Below, one piece after another: positions 28,928 through 37,423 of a stretch of 64,000 bases of DNA. Under the pieces are notes generated by a model that was not told the DNA's origin, did not search any database, and was given only the letters and a program-made list of their open reading frames with translations. The translations under genes were made by a program, and so were the position numbers. This stretch comes from Streptomyces sp. C10-9-1. Lineage in GTDB: Bacteria > Actinomycetota > Actinomycetes > Streptomycetales > Streptomycetaceae. Position 1 is the first letter of the stretch. Every line of letters begins with the position of its first letter. The stretch covers positions 78,920-142,919 of the forward strand of contig NZ_JANHKP010000019.1 of NCBI RefSeq assembly GCF_024497955.1, in the 5' to 3' direction.

Positions 28928-30445
28928 TCAGCCCCCGGCGGCCAGCAGCTGCTCCCGGATCCGGTTGCGGTCCACCTTCCCCGTGGACGTGCGCGGCAGC
29001 GGCTCCCGGACGGTCTCGATGACGGCCGGCACCGCCGCGCGAGCCGAGCGCTGCGCGCAGTGCTGCCGCAGCGCCAGCACCCCCGCCGCACCGGGACCGG
29101 TCAGCCGGATGCGGGCGTGCAGGCGGTGCCCGGCGACCGGGTCCGGCAGGGCCACGACCGCCGCCTCCACCACCTCCGGGTGCTCCAGCAGCACGCCCTC
29201 CACGCTCTGCGTGCTGACCTGGAAACCGCGGACCTTCACCAGGAAGTCCTGCCGTCCGACCAGGCGCACCGTGCCGTCCGCCTCGCGGGTGGCGAGGTCC
29301 CCCGTGCGGTAGTAGACCCGGCCCGCGACGCCGTCCGGGTGCGGGCCGAAGCGTTCGCCGGAGGCGGCGTTCGCGTAGCCCGCCGTCTGGAACGGGGTGC
29401 TGACCAGCAGCTCCCCGCTGCCCGGGCCGTGCAGTGCCCGGCCGTCCCCGCCGGTGATCAGCCACTCGACTCCCGGCAGCGGGCGGCCGATCGGCAGCGG
29501 CGCGGTGACGGGCAGGGTGCGGTCCACCTCGTGGAGGAAGCTGTTGTTGGTCTCGGTGCAGCCGTAGTTGTTGTACCAGCGCGCCCCCGGCAGCAGCCGG
29601 GGCAGCTCGTCGAGGAGGCGGCCGGGCATCGCGTCCCCGGCGAAGACGACGTGCTCGGGGCCCTCCAGCGGCCCCTGCTCCGCCGTCTCCAGCAGCAGCC
29701 GGAAGAGCAGCGGGACGCCCTGGACCACGCTGACCCGGTGCCGGACGATCTGCTCGCGCAGGTGCCGGGGCACCGTGGCGCGCTCCGGGTCGACCAGCAC
29801 CGCCGTCCCGCCGCAGGCCAGCGTGGACCAGACGTCCAGCAGGCTGATGTCGAAGTTGAGCGGCGCGTAGTTGAGCACGGCGGTGCCCGGGCCGACACGG
29901 AAGGTCTCGCCCACCCAGCCCGAGAAGCGCGTCACGGCCCCGTAGGGCAGGGGGACGACCTTGGGCAGTCCGGTGGAGCCCGAGGTGGTGAGCAGGAAGC
30001 CGGGCGCGTCCTCGGCGGTCCTCCGGGGCAGCGGCAGGCCCCCGGGTCCGCCGCCCGGGTGCCCGGCGGGCGTGGCCGGACCGGTGTGCGGGTCCACGAC
30101 GACGTCCACCAGCGGTCCCGGCAGCGTCGAGAGCACCGCGGAGCAGCCCGCCTGCCGGCAGAGTTCCCCGAACGGGGCGTCGGGCAGCTCGTGCGAGGGG
30201 AGCAGGAAGCTGCGGCCCGCCAGCAGGCAGCCCAGCACCAGGGCGACGGTCTCCGGCGACTTGCGCACGCGCAGGCCCACCGGGCGGCCGTCGTCCGGGA
30301 CCGCGGCCTCCACCTGCGCCCGCGCCCGGCAGGCCAGGGCGTACAGCTCGGCGTAGCCGACCGGCCGGTCCTCCCAGACGAGCGCCGGGGCACCGGGCCG
30401 GTCGGCGGCGTGCCGGGCGAACGCCTCGACGAACGACGGGCTCAT
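28928..30445 (-). CDS. Stand-alone adenylating enzyme (NRPS A-domain type AMP ligase)
   Basis: A 505-aa member of the acyl/amino-acid adenylating superfamily. Core motifs: A3 (TTSGSTGLPK), A5 (NNYGCTETN), A7 (YRTGDLA), A8 (GRQDFLVKVRGFQV) and the A10 Lys in TGKVDRN. The position equivalent to GrsA Asp235 is Asp (FDISLLDVW) and the final Lys is kept, so I infer it loads an amino acid rather than a fatty acid. The remaining pocket residues (I, L, Q, V, A, N, N, S by my alignment) match no specificity I know. Its ATG overlaps the carrier-protein stop by 4 nt, so it probably charges that carrier. Confidence 0.85.
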   Translation of the reverse strand: MSPSFVEAFARHAADRPGAPALVWEDRPVGYAELYALACRARAQVEAAVPDDGRPVGLRVRKSPETVALVLGCLLAGRSFLLPSHELPDAPFGELCRQAGCSAVLSTLPGPLVDVVVDPHTGPATPAGHPGGGPGGLPLPRRTAEDAPGFLLTTSGSTGLPKVVPLPYGAVTRFSGWVGETFRVGPGTAVLNYAPLNFDISLLDVWSTLACGGTAVLVDPERATVPRHLREQIVRHRVSVVQGVPLLFRLLLETAEQGPLEGPEHVVFAGDAMPGRLLDELPRLLPGARWYNNYGCTETNNSFLHEVDRTLPVTAPLPIGRPLPGVEWLITGGDGRALHGPGSGELLVSTPFQTAGYANAASGERFGPHPDGVAGRVYYRTGDLATREADGTVRLVGRQDFLVKVRGFQVSTQSVEGVLLEHPEVVEAAVVALPDPVAGHRLHARIRLTGPGAAGVLALRQHCAQRSARAAVPAVIETVREPLPRTSTGKVDRNRIREQLLAAGG

Positions 30446-30738
30446 GCGCCGCCCTCCCCGCGCGCCGCGCGTTCGGCGACGGCCCTGATGGCCGCCACCG
30501 TGCGGAAGTTGCGGCCGGCCAGGTCGGCGTCCGGCAGGACGATGCCGTACCGCTGCTCCAGCCAGGCGGCGATGTGCAGGATGCCGAGACTGTCGATCAC
30601 GGCGGTGGCCAGCAGGTCGTAGTCGGGGTCGAGTTCCCCGGCGTCCACGCCGGGGAGGAACCGCTCGACGACGAACGCGGCGATGTCGCCGTCCAGGACG
30701 TCGGGCACGGCCGTGGCGGCGGGGGGCTCGGCGGGCAT
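30442..30738 (-). CDS. Free-standing acyl/peptidyl carrier protein (left arm)
   Basis: A 98-aa carrier protein. The phosphopantetheine site is Ser50 in VIDSLGIL, a form common in discrete carriers that partner stand-alone adenylating enzymes. It is translationally coupled to the adenylating enzyme and 48 bp downstream of the KAS III-like gene. It would be activated by the PPTase at 36.2 kb. It should hold the activated acid as a thioester for the KAS III-like enzyme. Confidence 0.88.
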   Translation of the reverse strand: MPAEPPAATAVPDVLDGDIAAFVVERFLPGVDAGELDPDYDLLATAVIDSLGILHIAAWLEQRYGIVLPDADLAGRNFRTVAAIRAVAERAARGEGGA

Positions 30739-30786
30739 GGTGCTTCCTTCCGGTGCTTCGTTCGGCGCGGCCCGGCGGGCGCCGCG

Positions 30787-31818
30787 TCAGATCTCGATCA
30801 GGGTGCAGAACCAGTGCATGCCGGGCGCCGCGACACCGACCAGCGCCACCAGGTCGCCCTTGGCGAGTTCGCCCCGCTCGATGTGCTTCCACAGGCAGAC
30901 GAGCTGGTCGGCGGCGCCCATGTGCCCCAGCTCGGCGGCGAGCCGGGCGTTCGTGCGGTCGAGCGGGATCCCGAGGGCCTCCGCGGCGTTCGCGATCGCC
31001 TGGCGGCTGTCGTTGAGGTGGATGACGCGGGCGAGTTCGCCGCGCTCGCGCCCGGCGCGGGCGAGCGCGGTGCCGACGACGGCCGCGAGACGGTCGCCGA
31101 TCTCCCGCATGAACCCCTGGAACCGCTCGGGGTCCCGCCCGAAGTGCCGGTACACCCGGGCCATCGGGTCCACGACCAGGTCCGCGCTCCCCTGCGGCGG
31201 GAGGGGCGCCGCGGCGCCGCCGTACTCGATCCGGAAGAGGTCCGCGTACTCGGGGTTGGTGGTCCGGGCGGAGGAGAGGCGGCGCAGCCGGGGGTGGTCG
31301 CGCCGCAGCACCGCGGCCACCGCCCCGTCGCTGGCGATCGACCCGTTGAACTCCATCCGGTTGGTGTGCGCCTCGCTCACCACGTTGACCAGGACCACCA
31401 GCACCGTGCCGGTCTCGGGCGAGAGCGCCATCGCCCCGGCGGCGTGGTCGAGCGCCACCGACCAGGCGGCGCAGGACTGGGCGAGCAGGACGGTCGGCGT
31501 CTCCCGGGAGCCCAGCTCCCGCGCGAGGGCGGCGGACGGGTCCCAGCCCAGGTACTCGGGGACGTCGGAGTTGCCGAGGACGATCAGGTCCACCTCGCCG
31601 ATGTCGAGGCCGGCCATCTCCAGGGCCTCACGGGAGGCGTCGGCGGCGAGGCGGGTCGCCGTGGTGCCCCCGGCGGCCCGGTGGTACGAGGTGTACCCGA
31701 GGGCGAGGACCGCCTCGGGGTCGGGGACGTAGTCGGCTGCCGTCTCGGCCACACTCCGCCGCTCGCCGAAGGCCGTGCCGGTGCTGACGATGCCCAGCTC
31801 GACTGTACTGCTGCCCAT
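30787..31818 (-). CDS. KAS III (FabH)-like acyltransferase with altered active site
   Basis: A 343-aa thiolase-fold protein of the 3-oxoacyl-ACP synthase III family. The nucleophile is Cys116 (LLAQSCAAW) and the first His is His267 (VIHLNDSRQ). The position of FabH Asn274 is occupied by His299 (LGHMGAADQ), giving C-H-H rather than C-H-N. In CerJ-type homologues a similar change goes with transfer of acyl groups to hydroxyls or amines instead of C-C bond formation, so I suggest an acyl transferase using the neighbouring carrier. The function is inference. ATG 31818 gives the expected N-terminus. Confidence 0.8.
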   Translation of the reverse strand: MGSSTVELGIVSTGTAFGERRSVAETAADYVPDPEAVLALGYTSYHRAAGGTTATRLAADASREALEMAGLDIGEVDLIVLGNSDVPEYLGWDPSAALARELGSRETPTVLLAQSCAAWSVALDHAAGAMALSPETGTVLVVLVNVVSEAHTNRMEFNGSIASDGAVAAVLRRDHPRLRRLSSARTTNPEYADLFRIEYGGAAAPLPPQGSADLVVDPMARVYRHFGRDPERFQGFMREIGDRLAAVVGTALARAGRERGELARVIHLNDSRQAIANAAEALGIPLDRTNARLAAELGHMGAADQLVCLWKHIERGELAKGDLVALVGVAAPGMHWFCTLIEI

Positions 31819-31880
31819 ACGGTGTCCGTTCGCTTGTGCATGGCTCGGGGCCGGGGCCCCGCGGGGCGTCGCGGCAGGTC

Positions 31881-33194
31881 TCAGGCGCCGTCCCCGGAGA
31901 CCGGCCGCTCCAGTTCGGCGGCCCAGGCGAGCAGCGCCTCGTCGCCGCCCGGATGCCCCACCAGCTGAAGTCCCAGCGGCAGTTCGCCCTTTGGGCGGGC
32001 CTGCGGGAGGGTCAGGCAGGGCAGCCCCGCCCCGCTCCACGGCAGCGACATCACCGACTCGCCCGGGTTGCCGAGGTCCCCGGGGGCGGGGCCGGTCGCC
32101 GCCGGGGCCGCCCAGAGGTCCACGCCGTGGGCGCGGGCCGCCTCGGCGATCGCCCCGCGGAAGTCCTCGCGCTGCTCCAGGCACGCCCGGTGGTCCTCCT
32201 CGGAGGCTCCCTGGCCCTGGACGATCGCCTGCGCGGTGCGCTCGTCGTACAGCTCCCCGAAGCGCCCGAACCAGTCGGCGTGCGCCCGGGAGAGTTCGTA
32301 GAGGTTGATCACGAACAGGGGGAAGGCCTCCTCCTCCAGCTTCTCGAAGAGGGGCACGCGCGCGATCTCGTAGCCCGCGGCGGCGAGCGCGGTCAGCTGC
32401 CGGTCGTAGGCGGCGCGGGCCTCGGGCTCCGCGAAGTCCAGGTAGGGGCCCTCGGGGACGCCGAGCACCGGGCGGCGGGCGGGGGCCTTCGCGGGGTCGA
32501 AGCCGTCGCAGAGCACCTCCGCGGCGAGCGCGGCGTCGGCGACGGTGGCGGCGGCCACGCCGACCGTGTCGAAGGTGGGCGCCACCGGGAGCACGCCGTC
32601 CAGCGGGATGCGCCCGTGGCTCGGCTTGAAGCCGACCACGCCGCAGTAGGCGGCGGGGCGGATCAGCGAGCCGATCGTCTGGGTCCCGACGGCGAGCGGG
32701 ACCATGCCCGCCGCCACCGCGGCCGCGGAGCCGCTGCTGGTGCCGCCCGGTGTGTGGTCGGGATGGTGCGGGTTGCGGGTCGGGGCGGGGGCGGTGACGG
32801 CGAACTCGCCGGTGGCCGTCTTGCCCGCGATCAGCGCGCCCGCCCCGACCAGCCGGTCCACCACCGCGGCCTGCGGACCGGCCAGTTCCTCCGGCGGCAG
32901 CGCGGAGCCCGCGGCCGTGGGCAGACCGTCGACGTGCACGATGTCCTTCACCCCGACCGGCACCCCGTACAGCGCGGGCCGGTCGCCGGGCGCGGTGCCC
33001 CGCGCCGCGAGTTCCCGGGCGGCCGCGCGCAGCCGCCCGGCACGGTCCGGCTCGGGCACGAAGGCCCGTACCGTGCCGTCCGCCTCGGCGATGCGCCGGA
33101 GCGTGCGCTCCGCCTCGGCGAGCGGCTCCGTGTCGCCGCTGCGCAGGCGCTCGGCGACGCGGACCAGGGAGACGGGCTGAACGAGATCTTCCAT
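31881..33194 (-). CDS. Amidase-signature family hydrolase
   Basis: A 437-aa amidase. The catalytic Lys is in ALIAGKTATGEF, and the Gly/Ser-rich signature HTPGGTSSGSAAAVAAGM holds the cis-Ser and nucleophilic Ser. The family hydrolyses amides or, in reverse, transfers acyl groups to amines. It lies between the MFS and KAS III-like genes in one operon. It might remove a protecting acyl group or cleave an intermediate, but the sequence does not tell the substrate. No signal peptide is seen, so it is cytoplasmic. Confidence 0.88.
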   Translation of the reverse strand: MEDLVQPVSLVRVAERLRSGDTEPLAEAERTLRRIAEADGTVRAFVPEPDRAGRLRAAARELAARGTAPGDRPALYGVPVGVKDIVHVDGLPTAAGSALPPEELAGPQAAVVDRLVGAGALIAGKTATGEFAVTAPAPTRNPHHPDHTPGGTSSGSAAAVAAGMVPLAVGTQTIGSLIRPAAYCGVVGFKPSHGRIPLDGVLPVAPTFDTVGVAAATVADAALAAEVLCDGFDPAKAPARRPVLGVPEGPYLDFAEPEARAAYDRQLTALAAAGYEIARVPLFEKLEEEAFPLFVINLYELSRAHADWFGRFGELYDERTAQAIVQGQGASEEDHRACLEQREDFRGAIAEAARAHGVDLWAAPAATGPAPGDLGNPGESVMSLPWSGAGLPCLTLPQARPKGELPLGLQLVGHPGGDEALLAWAAELERPVSGDGA

Positions 33195-33279
33195 GGGTGT
33201 CCTCGGGTCCTCGGGGTGGTGGTCCGGTGCGGTCGGCGGTCGCCGCCTGGTTGCGGTGGGCCGCCCGCTCCCGCACGGG

Positions 33280-34863
33280 TCAGGGGGAGCCCTTCGCGGG
33301 GCCGGTGAGCACGTCGTCGGCGGGGGGCCCGGCGGGCTCCTGCCCGCCGGGGGCGTCCGGGCGGTTCGGGACGGGGCCGCCCGCGGTCGGCGCGGGGAGC
33401 TCCTCCACCTCGGCGAGCGGGATGTCGAGGACGGCGAGGTGGCGGCGGCCGAACGGCAGGGCGAGCGCCAGCAGCACCATCAGCCCGGCCAGGAGCAGCG
33501 TCGCCGAGGGCGCGCCCATCGCGTCGGCGAGCACGCCGGCCGCCAGCGGCCCGATCCACTGCACGGCCTGGAAGCAGAACCTGCTGGTCGCCGCGACGCG
33601 TCCCACGTAGGCGTCGGGCACCAGCCGGACCTCGTAGGACTCGGTGACGACGTTGATCGGCACCATGCAGGTCATGCCGAGCAGCATCACCAGGCCGATC
33701 TGCCACGGCTGGGGGACCAGGGCCACCAGGGCGAAGGACCCGGCGAAGGTCCAGGCGGCGAGCGTCAGCACCCGGCGCGCGCCCAGCGAGCGGATCAGGC
33801 TGGGTGCCGCCACCGCGCCCACCACGCCGCCGACGACGGCGAGCGAGGAGGCGAGGCCGACCGCGTTCGGCCCGCCCCCGCGGTGGTGGATCAGCACGAT
33901 GAACAGCAGGGTGAGCCCCTGGGCCACGGTGTTCAGCACCGCGCCCCAGACGAGCGTAAACACCAGGTAGTCGCTGCGGCGGATCATCCGCACGCCGTCG
34001 CGCATCTCCGCGACGAGGCCGTGCCGCTGCTCCCCGCCGGGGGCGCGGTCGGGCCCCAGCGGACGGCGGATCAGCAGCGAACTGACCGTGATGAAGAGGA
34101 AGGAGAGGGCGTCGAAGAGGAAGGGCACCCAGCGGCCGACGGTGTAGAGCAGGCCGCCGAGCGGTGCCCCGACCAGCTGGACCACCATGTCGCGGCCCAT
34201 CATCTGTGCGGTGGCGTCGGGCACCTGTTCCTTGGGGACCACCCGGCGCAGCACGGGCGCCGCCACGCTGTTCTTGAGGCCGGCGGCGAGGCCGCTGGCC
34301 AGGGCGAGCGCGTCGAGCGCCGGGATGGAGGGGTCGCCCCGGTAGACCAGCAGGGCCACGGCGCCCATGGCCAGCGCCTCGGCCAGCGAGGACAGGCACA
34401 GGATGGCGCGGCGCGAGACCCGGTCGGCGAGTGCCCCGCCGACGGCGAGGGTGGCCAGTTTGCCGAGCATCTGCAGGCCGGTGATGGTGCCCGCCTGGGC
34501 GGCGGATCCGGTGGCCCACAGCATCAGCAGCGGGAACGCGATCATGGACACGCTGGTGCCCAGCGTGGACAGCCCGTTCCCGGTCCACCAGTACAGGTAG
34601 TCGAGGTTCCGCCACAGGGAGGGCGGCCTGTCCCCGGTGCCGTCCGCGTCCCCGCCGTCTCCGGCCCCCTCCGCGGGGCCCTGCCCCGTGGTGGAGCCGC
34701 CGCCGGGGGGCGTCCCGCCCGCGTCGGGGCTCCCGCCCCGCGCCGCGGCTCGCGGGTCCTTCTCGTCCGGGGGTTCGCCGGTGTGGTCCGACAGGTGCCC
34801 GGCGGCCTCCGCGGGGGCCCCCGTCTCCCCGGGTTCCGTCTGGTCGGGACGTGGCTGAGCCAT
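33280..34863 (-). CDS. MFS exporter (EntS/MFS_3 type)
   Basis: A 527-aa transporter with a hydrophilic N-terminal extension of about 100 residues, then about 12 membrane helices. The first two helices and the loop GGALADRVSRR are typical of the EntS-like MFS_3 exporters that often accompany NRPS clusters. It probably exports the product and gives self-protection. It is the promoter-proximal gene of the operon MFS-amidase-KAS III-carrier-adenylating enzyme and has the repeated cluster motif 117 bp upstream. Confidence 0.88.
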   Translation of the reverse strand: MAQPRPDQTEPGETGAPAEAAGHLSDHTGEPPDEKDPRAAARGGSPDAGGTPPGGGSTTGQGPAEGAGDGGDADGTGDRPPSLWRNLDYLYWWTGNGLSTLGTSVSMIAFPLLMLWATGSAAQAGTITGLQMLGKLATLAVGGALADRVSRRAILCLSSLAEALAMGAVALLVYRGDPSIPALDALALASGLAAGLKNSVAAPVLRRVVPKEQVPDATAQMMGRDMVVQLVGAPLGGLLYTVGRWVPFLFDALSFLFITVSSLLIRRPLGPDRAPGGEQRHGLVAEMRDGVRMIRRSDYLVFTLVWGAVLNTVAQGLTLLFIVLIHHRGGGPNAVGLASSLAVVGGVVGAVAAPSLIRSLGARRVLTLAAWTFAGSFALVALVPQPWQIGLVMLLGMTCMVPINVVTESYEVRLVPDAYVGRVAATSRFCFQAVQWIGPLAAGVLADAMGAPSATLLLAGLMVLLALALPFGRRHLAVLDIPLAEVEELPAPTAGGPVPNRPDAPGGQEPAGPPADDVLTGPAKGSP

Positions 34864-34979
34864 CGCCGTCCGCCCCCCGTCCTTTCGCGATCGGGTCCCA
34901 CCGGACCCGGGCCGTCATCCGGGCCGTCGCCTGGACGGCCGACCTCGCGAGCATGCTGGTCGATCCGTCGCGGCCGGTG

Positions 34980-35000
34980 CCAGGCACCGCACCGGCAACT
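34980..35000 (-). promoter_or_regulatory. Cluster motif copy 1, upstream of the MFS operon
   Basis: Read on the minus strand: GTTGCCGG, N3, GGTGCCTGG, with the two TGCC cores 11 bp apart. It ends 116 nt before the MFS start codon and has the same orientation to the gene as the other seven copies. Confidence 0.75.
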
Positions 35001-35055
35001 CACGGGGGCAAGTTGCCGCCGGGCGCGGAGCGCCCCGGGCCGCCTCGGGCCGGGC

Positions 35056-36045
35056 TCAGATCCAGCCGCGCTTGGCGGCCTGGTAGCCGGCCTCGAAGCG
35101 GCTCGCGGCGCGCAGCCGTACGCACAGGTCGGCCACGATCCTGCGGACGGTGCGCAGGGAGACGCCGAGCCGGCGCCCGATGACGTCGTCGTTGAGCCCC
35201 CGGGCCAGCAGCCGCAGCAGTTCCTTCTCCCGCGGGCTCAGTCCGTGCTCGTCCGGCTGGGTCGGGGTGCCGAGCGGGACGCCCTGCTCCCAGACGCCTT
35301 CGAACAGCGCGACAAGGGCCTCCAGGGTCCCCGGGGCCGTCAGCTGGACGACACCCCGCCAGGGGTCGGCCGGGTCGGCGGGGAGCAGCGCGCAGGCGCG
35401 GTCGGCGATGACCATGGGGACGGGCAGCGAGGGCACCGTGCGGACCGGGCAGCCGAGCCCGCCGCTCCAGCCGTCGCCGTGCAGGCCGCGGGTGTCGCTG
35501 CGGACGCTGTCCGTGGAGACGGTGCGGGTGGCCACCCCCCGGCCGCGGACCTGGCGTTCCAGTGCCTGGGCGGTCTCCAGCCATTCCCCCGGGGCACCGC
35601 CGGGGAGGAAGGCCAGCCACTCGCTGCCGACGGCCCCGGCGAGGCCGCGCAGCCGCTCTGCGACCGCCTCGCGGCCCGAGAGGCACTCGCTGCCGCTGTC
35701 GCCTCCGGGCGCCCGGTGCACCTCGGAGAAGCGGTCGGCATAGCGGTCGACGAGGGCGAGCACGGCGGCCCGGTCCTCCTCGAACTCGCGGAGCCGGGAC
35801 TCGATTCCGGCCATCTGCCGGAAGAGCAGCGCCTGGAGGCCGAGCCGGGGGTCGACGAGCCGGCCGACGCCCTCGCCGACGGGGTGGAGCAGGTCCAGCT
35901 TCTCCAGGCGCCCCAGTGCCGAGACCACCTCGTCGACGGGGCGCCCCAGATGGTCCGCCAGGCCCTCGGCGCTGTGGTGCCGACCGCTCATCAGGCGTTT
36001 GTAGACTGCCGCGGTCAGGCCGTCGAGTCCTAGCCGTTCCAGCAT
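35056..36045 (-). CDS. LuxR-type regulator with TrmB-like N-terminal helix-turn-helix
   Basis: A 329-aa regulator. The N-terminus resembles a TrmB-type winged helix (LTAAVYKRLMSGRHHSAEGLADHLG), a middle region of about 190 residues is of unknown function, and the C-terminal LuxR DNA-binding domain is clear (LSPREKELLRLLARGLNDDVIGRRLGVSLRTVRR). It has no receiver domain and no ATPase. I used ATG 36045, preceded by GGGGGCG; the frame extends to 36099. It is divergent from the PPTase gene and is a candidate pathway regulator. The motif is absent from its own upstream region. Confidence 0.88.
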   Translation of the reverse strand: MLERLGLDGLTAAVYKRLMSGRHHSAEGLADHLGRPVDEVVSALGRLEKLDLLHPVGEGVGRLVDPRLGLQALLFRQMAGIESRLREFEEDRAAVLALVDRYADRFSEVHRAPGGDSGSECLSGREAVAERLRGLAGAVGSEWLAFLPGGAPGEWLETAQALERQVRGRGVATRTVSTDSVRSDTRGLHGDGWSGGLGCPVRTVPSLPVPMVIADRACALLPADPADPWRGVVQLTAPGTLEALVALFEGVWEQGVPLGTPTQPDEHGLSPREKELLRLLARGLNDDVIGRRLGVSLRTVRRIVADLCVRLRAASRFEAGYQAAKRGWI

Positions 36046-36192
36046 TGAGCACGCCCCCGGGTTCCCCGCTGCCCCTCGTCTCCTGCGCACCATCTTCACA
36101 TGGGGGGCCCTGCCGCCGCAGGCGCACGGGAACGCTCCGTACGCGGCCGGCGGCGGGAGTCAAACCGGCGCGCCGTGAAAGGAGTTCGCGCG

Positions 36193-36873
36193 GTGATGGC
36201 CGATCTCGCACCCCCCGGGGTACTCACCGCGGAGGCGACGGGGGACGCGGGCCCCGACGGGGCCGCGGAGCTGCATCCGGACGAACTGGCCTGCGTGGCG
36301 GACGCGGTGGCGGAGCGGAGACGGGAGTTCACCACGGTCCGCGGGTGCGCCCGGCGGGCCCTCGCCGGGCTGGGGGTGGCTCCGGTCGCGCTGGTCCCGG
36401 GGCCGATGGGGGCCCCGGCGTGGCCCGACGGGGTGGTCGGCAGCATGACCCACTGCCGGGGCTACCGGGCGGCGGCGGTGGCGCGGTCGGCCGCGTACGC
36501 CTCGCTCGGCGTGGACGCGGAGCCGGTGGAGCCGCTGGCTCCGGCGGTGGCCCGCCGCGCGCTGCGCGCGGCCGAGCGCGCACGGCTCGCGGAGGTCTTC
36601 CCGCCGGGGGGCGAGGCTGCCGCCCGGCGGCTCGCGGTCTCGGCGAAGGAGGCCGCGTACAAGGCGTTCTCCCCCTGGCTCGGGCGGCGCTTCGGCTTCG
36701 CCGACTTCACCGTGGAGCTGTTGCCCACGGGGGTGTTCACCGCCCGCCCGCCGGCTCCGGTTCCCTTCCGTTCCGCCGGGGGCGAGGGGGTATTCACGGG
36801 TCGTTGGGCGGTGGGCCAGGGAATTCTGCTCACGCTTCTCGCGCTTCCCGCCGTTCCCCCCGGCTCATGCTGA
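36193..36873 (+). CDS. 4'-phosphopantetheinyl transferase, Sfp/EntD type
   Basis: A 227-aa PPTase that converts apo- to holo-carrier proteins. Motifs: SMTHCRGYRAAAVA, the Mg site GVDAEP, and the KEAAYKAF helix. It should activate the NRPS T domains and both free carriers. AAAGGAG at 36178-36184 sits 8 nt before the adjacent GTG (36193) and ATG (36196) codons; either could start. The longer frame from 36100 lacks support. Divergent from the LuxR-type gene. Confidence 0.92.
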   Translation: MMADLAPPGVLTAEATGDAGPDGAAELHPDELACVADAVAERRREFTTVRGCARRALAGLGVAPVALVPGPMGAPAWPDGVVGSMTHCRGYRAAAVARSAAYASLGVDAEPVEPLAPAVARRALRAAERARLAEVFPPGGEAAARRLAVSAKEAAYKAFSPWLGRRFGFADFTVELLPTGVFTARPPAPVPFRSAGGEGVFTGRWAVGQGILLTLLALPAVPPGSC

Positions 36874-37423
36874 CATGTCCGGCTCTCTCCGTATTCGCTG
36901 GACCTGGCATCAAGCGGTCATGCGGCCCCTACCTGCCATCTTCTCGTCTCCCCATCGGGCAACTTGTCGAGTAGGGTCCGCTTCAGGCCACGTCGGGCGC
37001 ATTCCGGGGGAAGTCGTCATGTAGAACGAGCCATTAATCGAATATTTCAAGCCATGTCATCGTGCTGCCCTTGCGGACCCGCCCGGCCGGGTCGCCAGCG
37101 GCCGGAGCACGTCGGGACGGCCTGCCGCGCGCTGCGGTGCGAGCGGGCCGGGATGCGACCTGCGGCCACGAGGCAGTGGATACCAGCCATTCTCCGCCAC
37201 GGGGTACGCCGTGGCGGAGCGAGCGTGTCGAGCGGCGGAATTGCCGGTCGCCCAGGAACGACCGCCACAACCGATTCACGGCGGCCCGCCACGAGCGAGG
37301 GGCCGCCGAACGCGTCCGTGCGGTGCGGATTCCCCAGGAACGCAGCATTCCGTTCTTTCGGGGGTCCGGTGGGGTGCGCGGACGCGGCACCTGCTGTGAA
37401 TTCTGACAAGGGGGATGTGTCCA
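36874..37423. other. 550-bp intergenic region upstream of the XRE/ATPase regulator
   Basis: A non-coding stretch with clearly lower G+C around 37010-37060 than anything nearby. It holds a perfect hairpin (37192-37219) and a degraded copy of the cluster motif at 37241-37257 (TTGCCGGTCG followed by CCCAGG). It probably carries the regulator's promoter. A 125-codon minus-strand frame here has no codon support. Confidence 0.5.
37192..37219. promoter_or_regulatory. 11-bp palindromic hairpin upstream of the regulator
   Basis: Perfect inverted repeat CTCCGCCACGG / CCGTGGCGGAG with a 6-nt spacer. It is either a terminator for the PPTase transcript, 319 bp away, or a dimer operator for the XRE/ATPase regulator. 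Confidence 0.5.

Noticed and set aside
28447..29022. Plus-strand 191-codon frame at the cluster's left edge
   Set aside because: Low-complexity Arg/Pro/Ala sequence overlapping the adenylating-enzyme gene; no family features.
34997..35025. A second, opposed motif copy beside copy 1
   Set aside because: Only one half (AGTTGCC) is conserved; the partner half is absent, and no divergent gene needs it because the LuxR-type gene is transcribed toward this gap.
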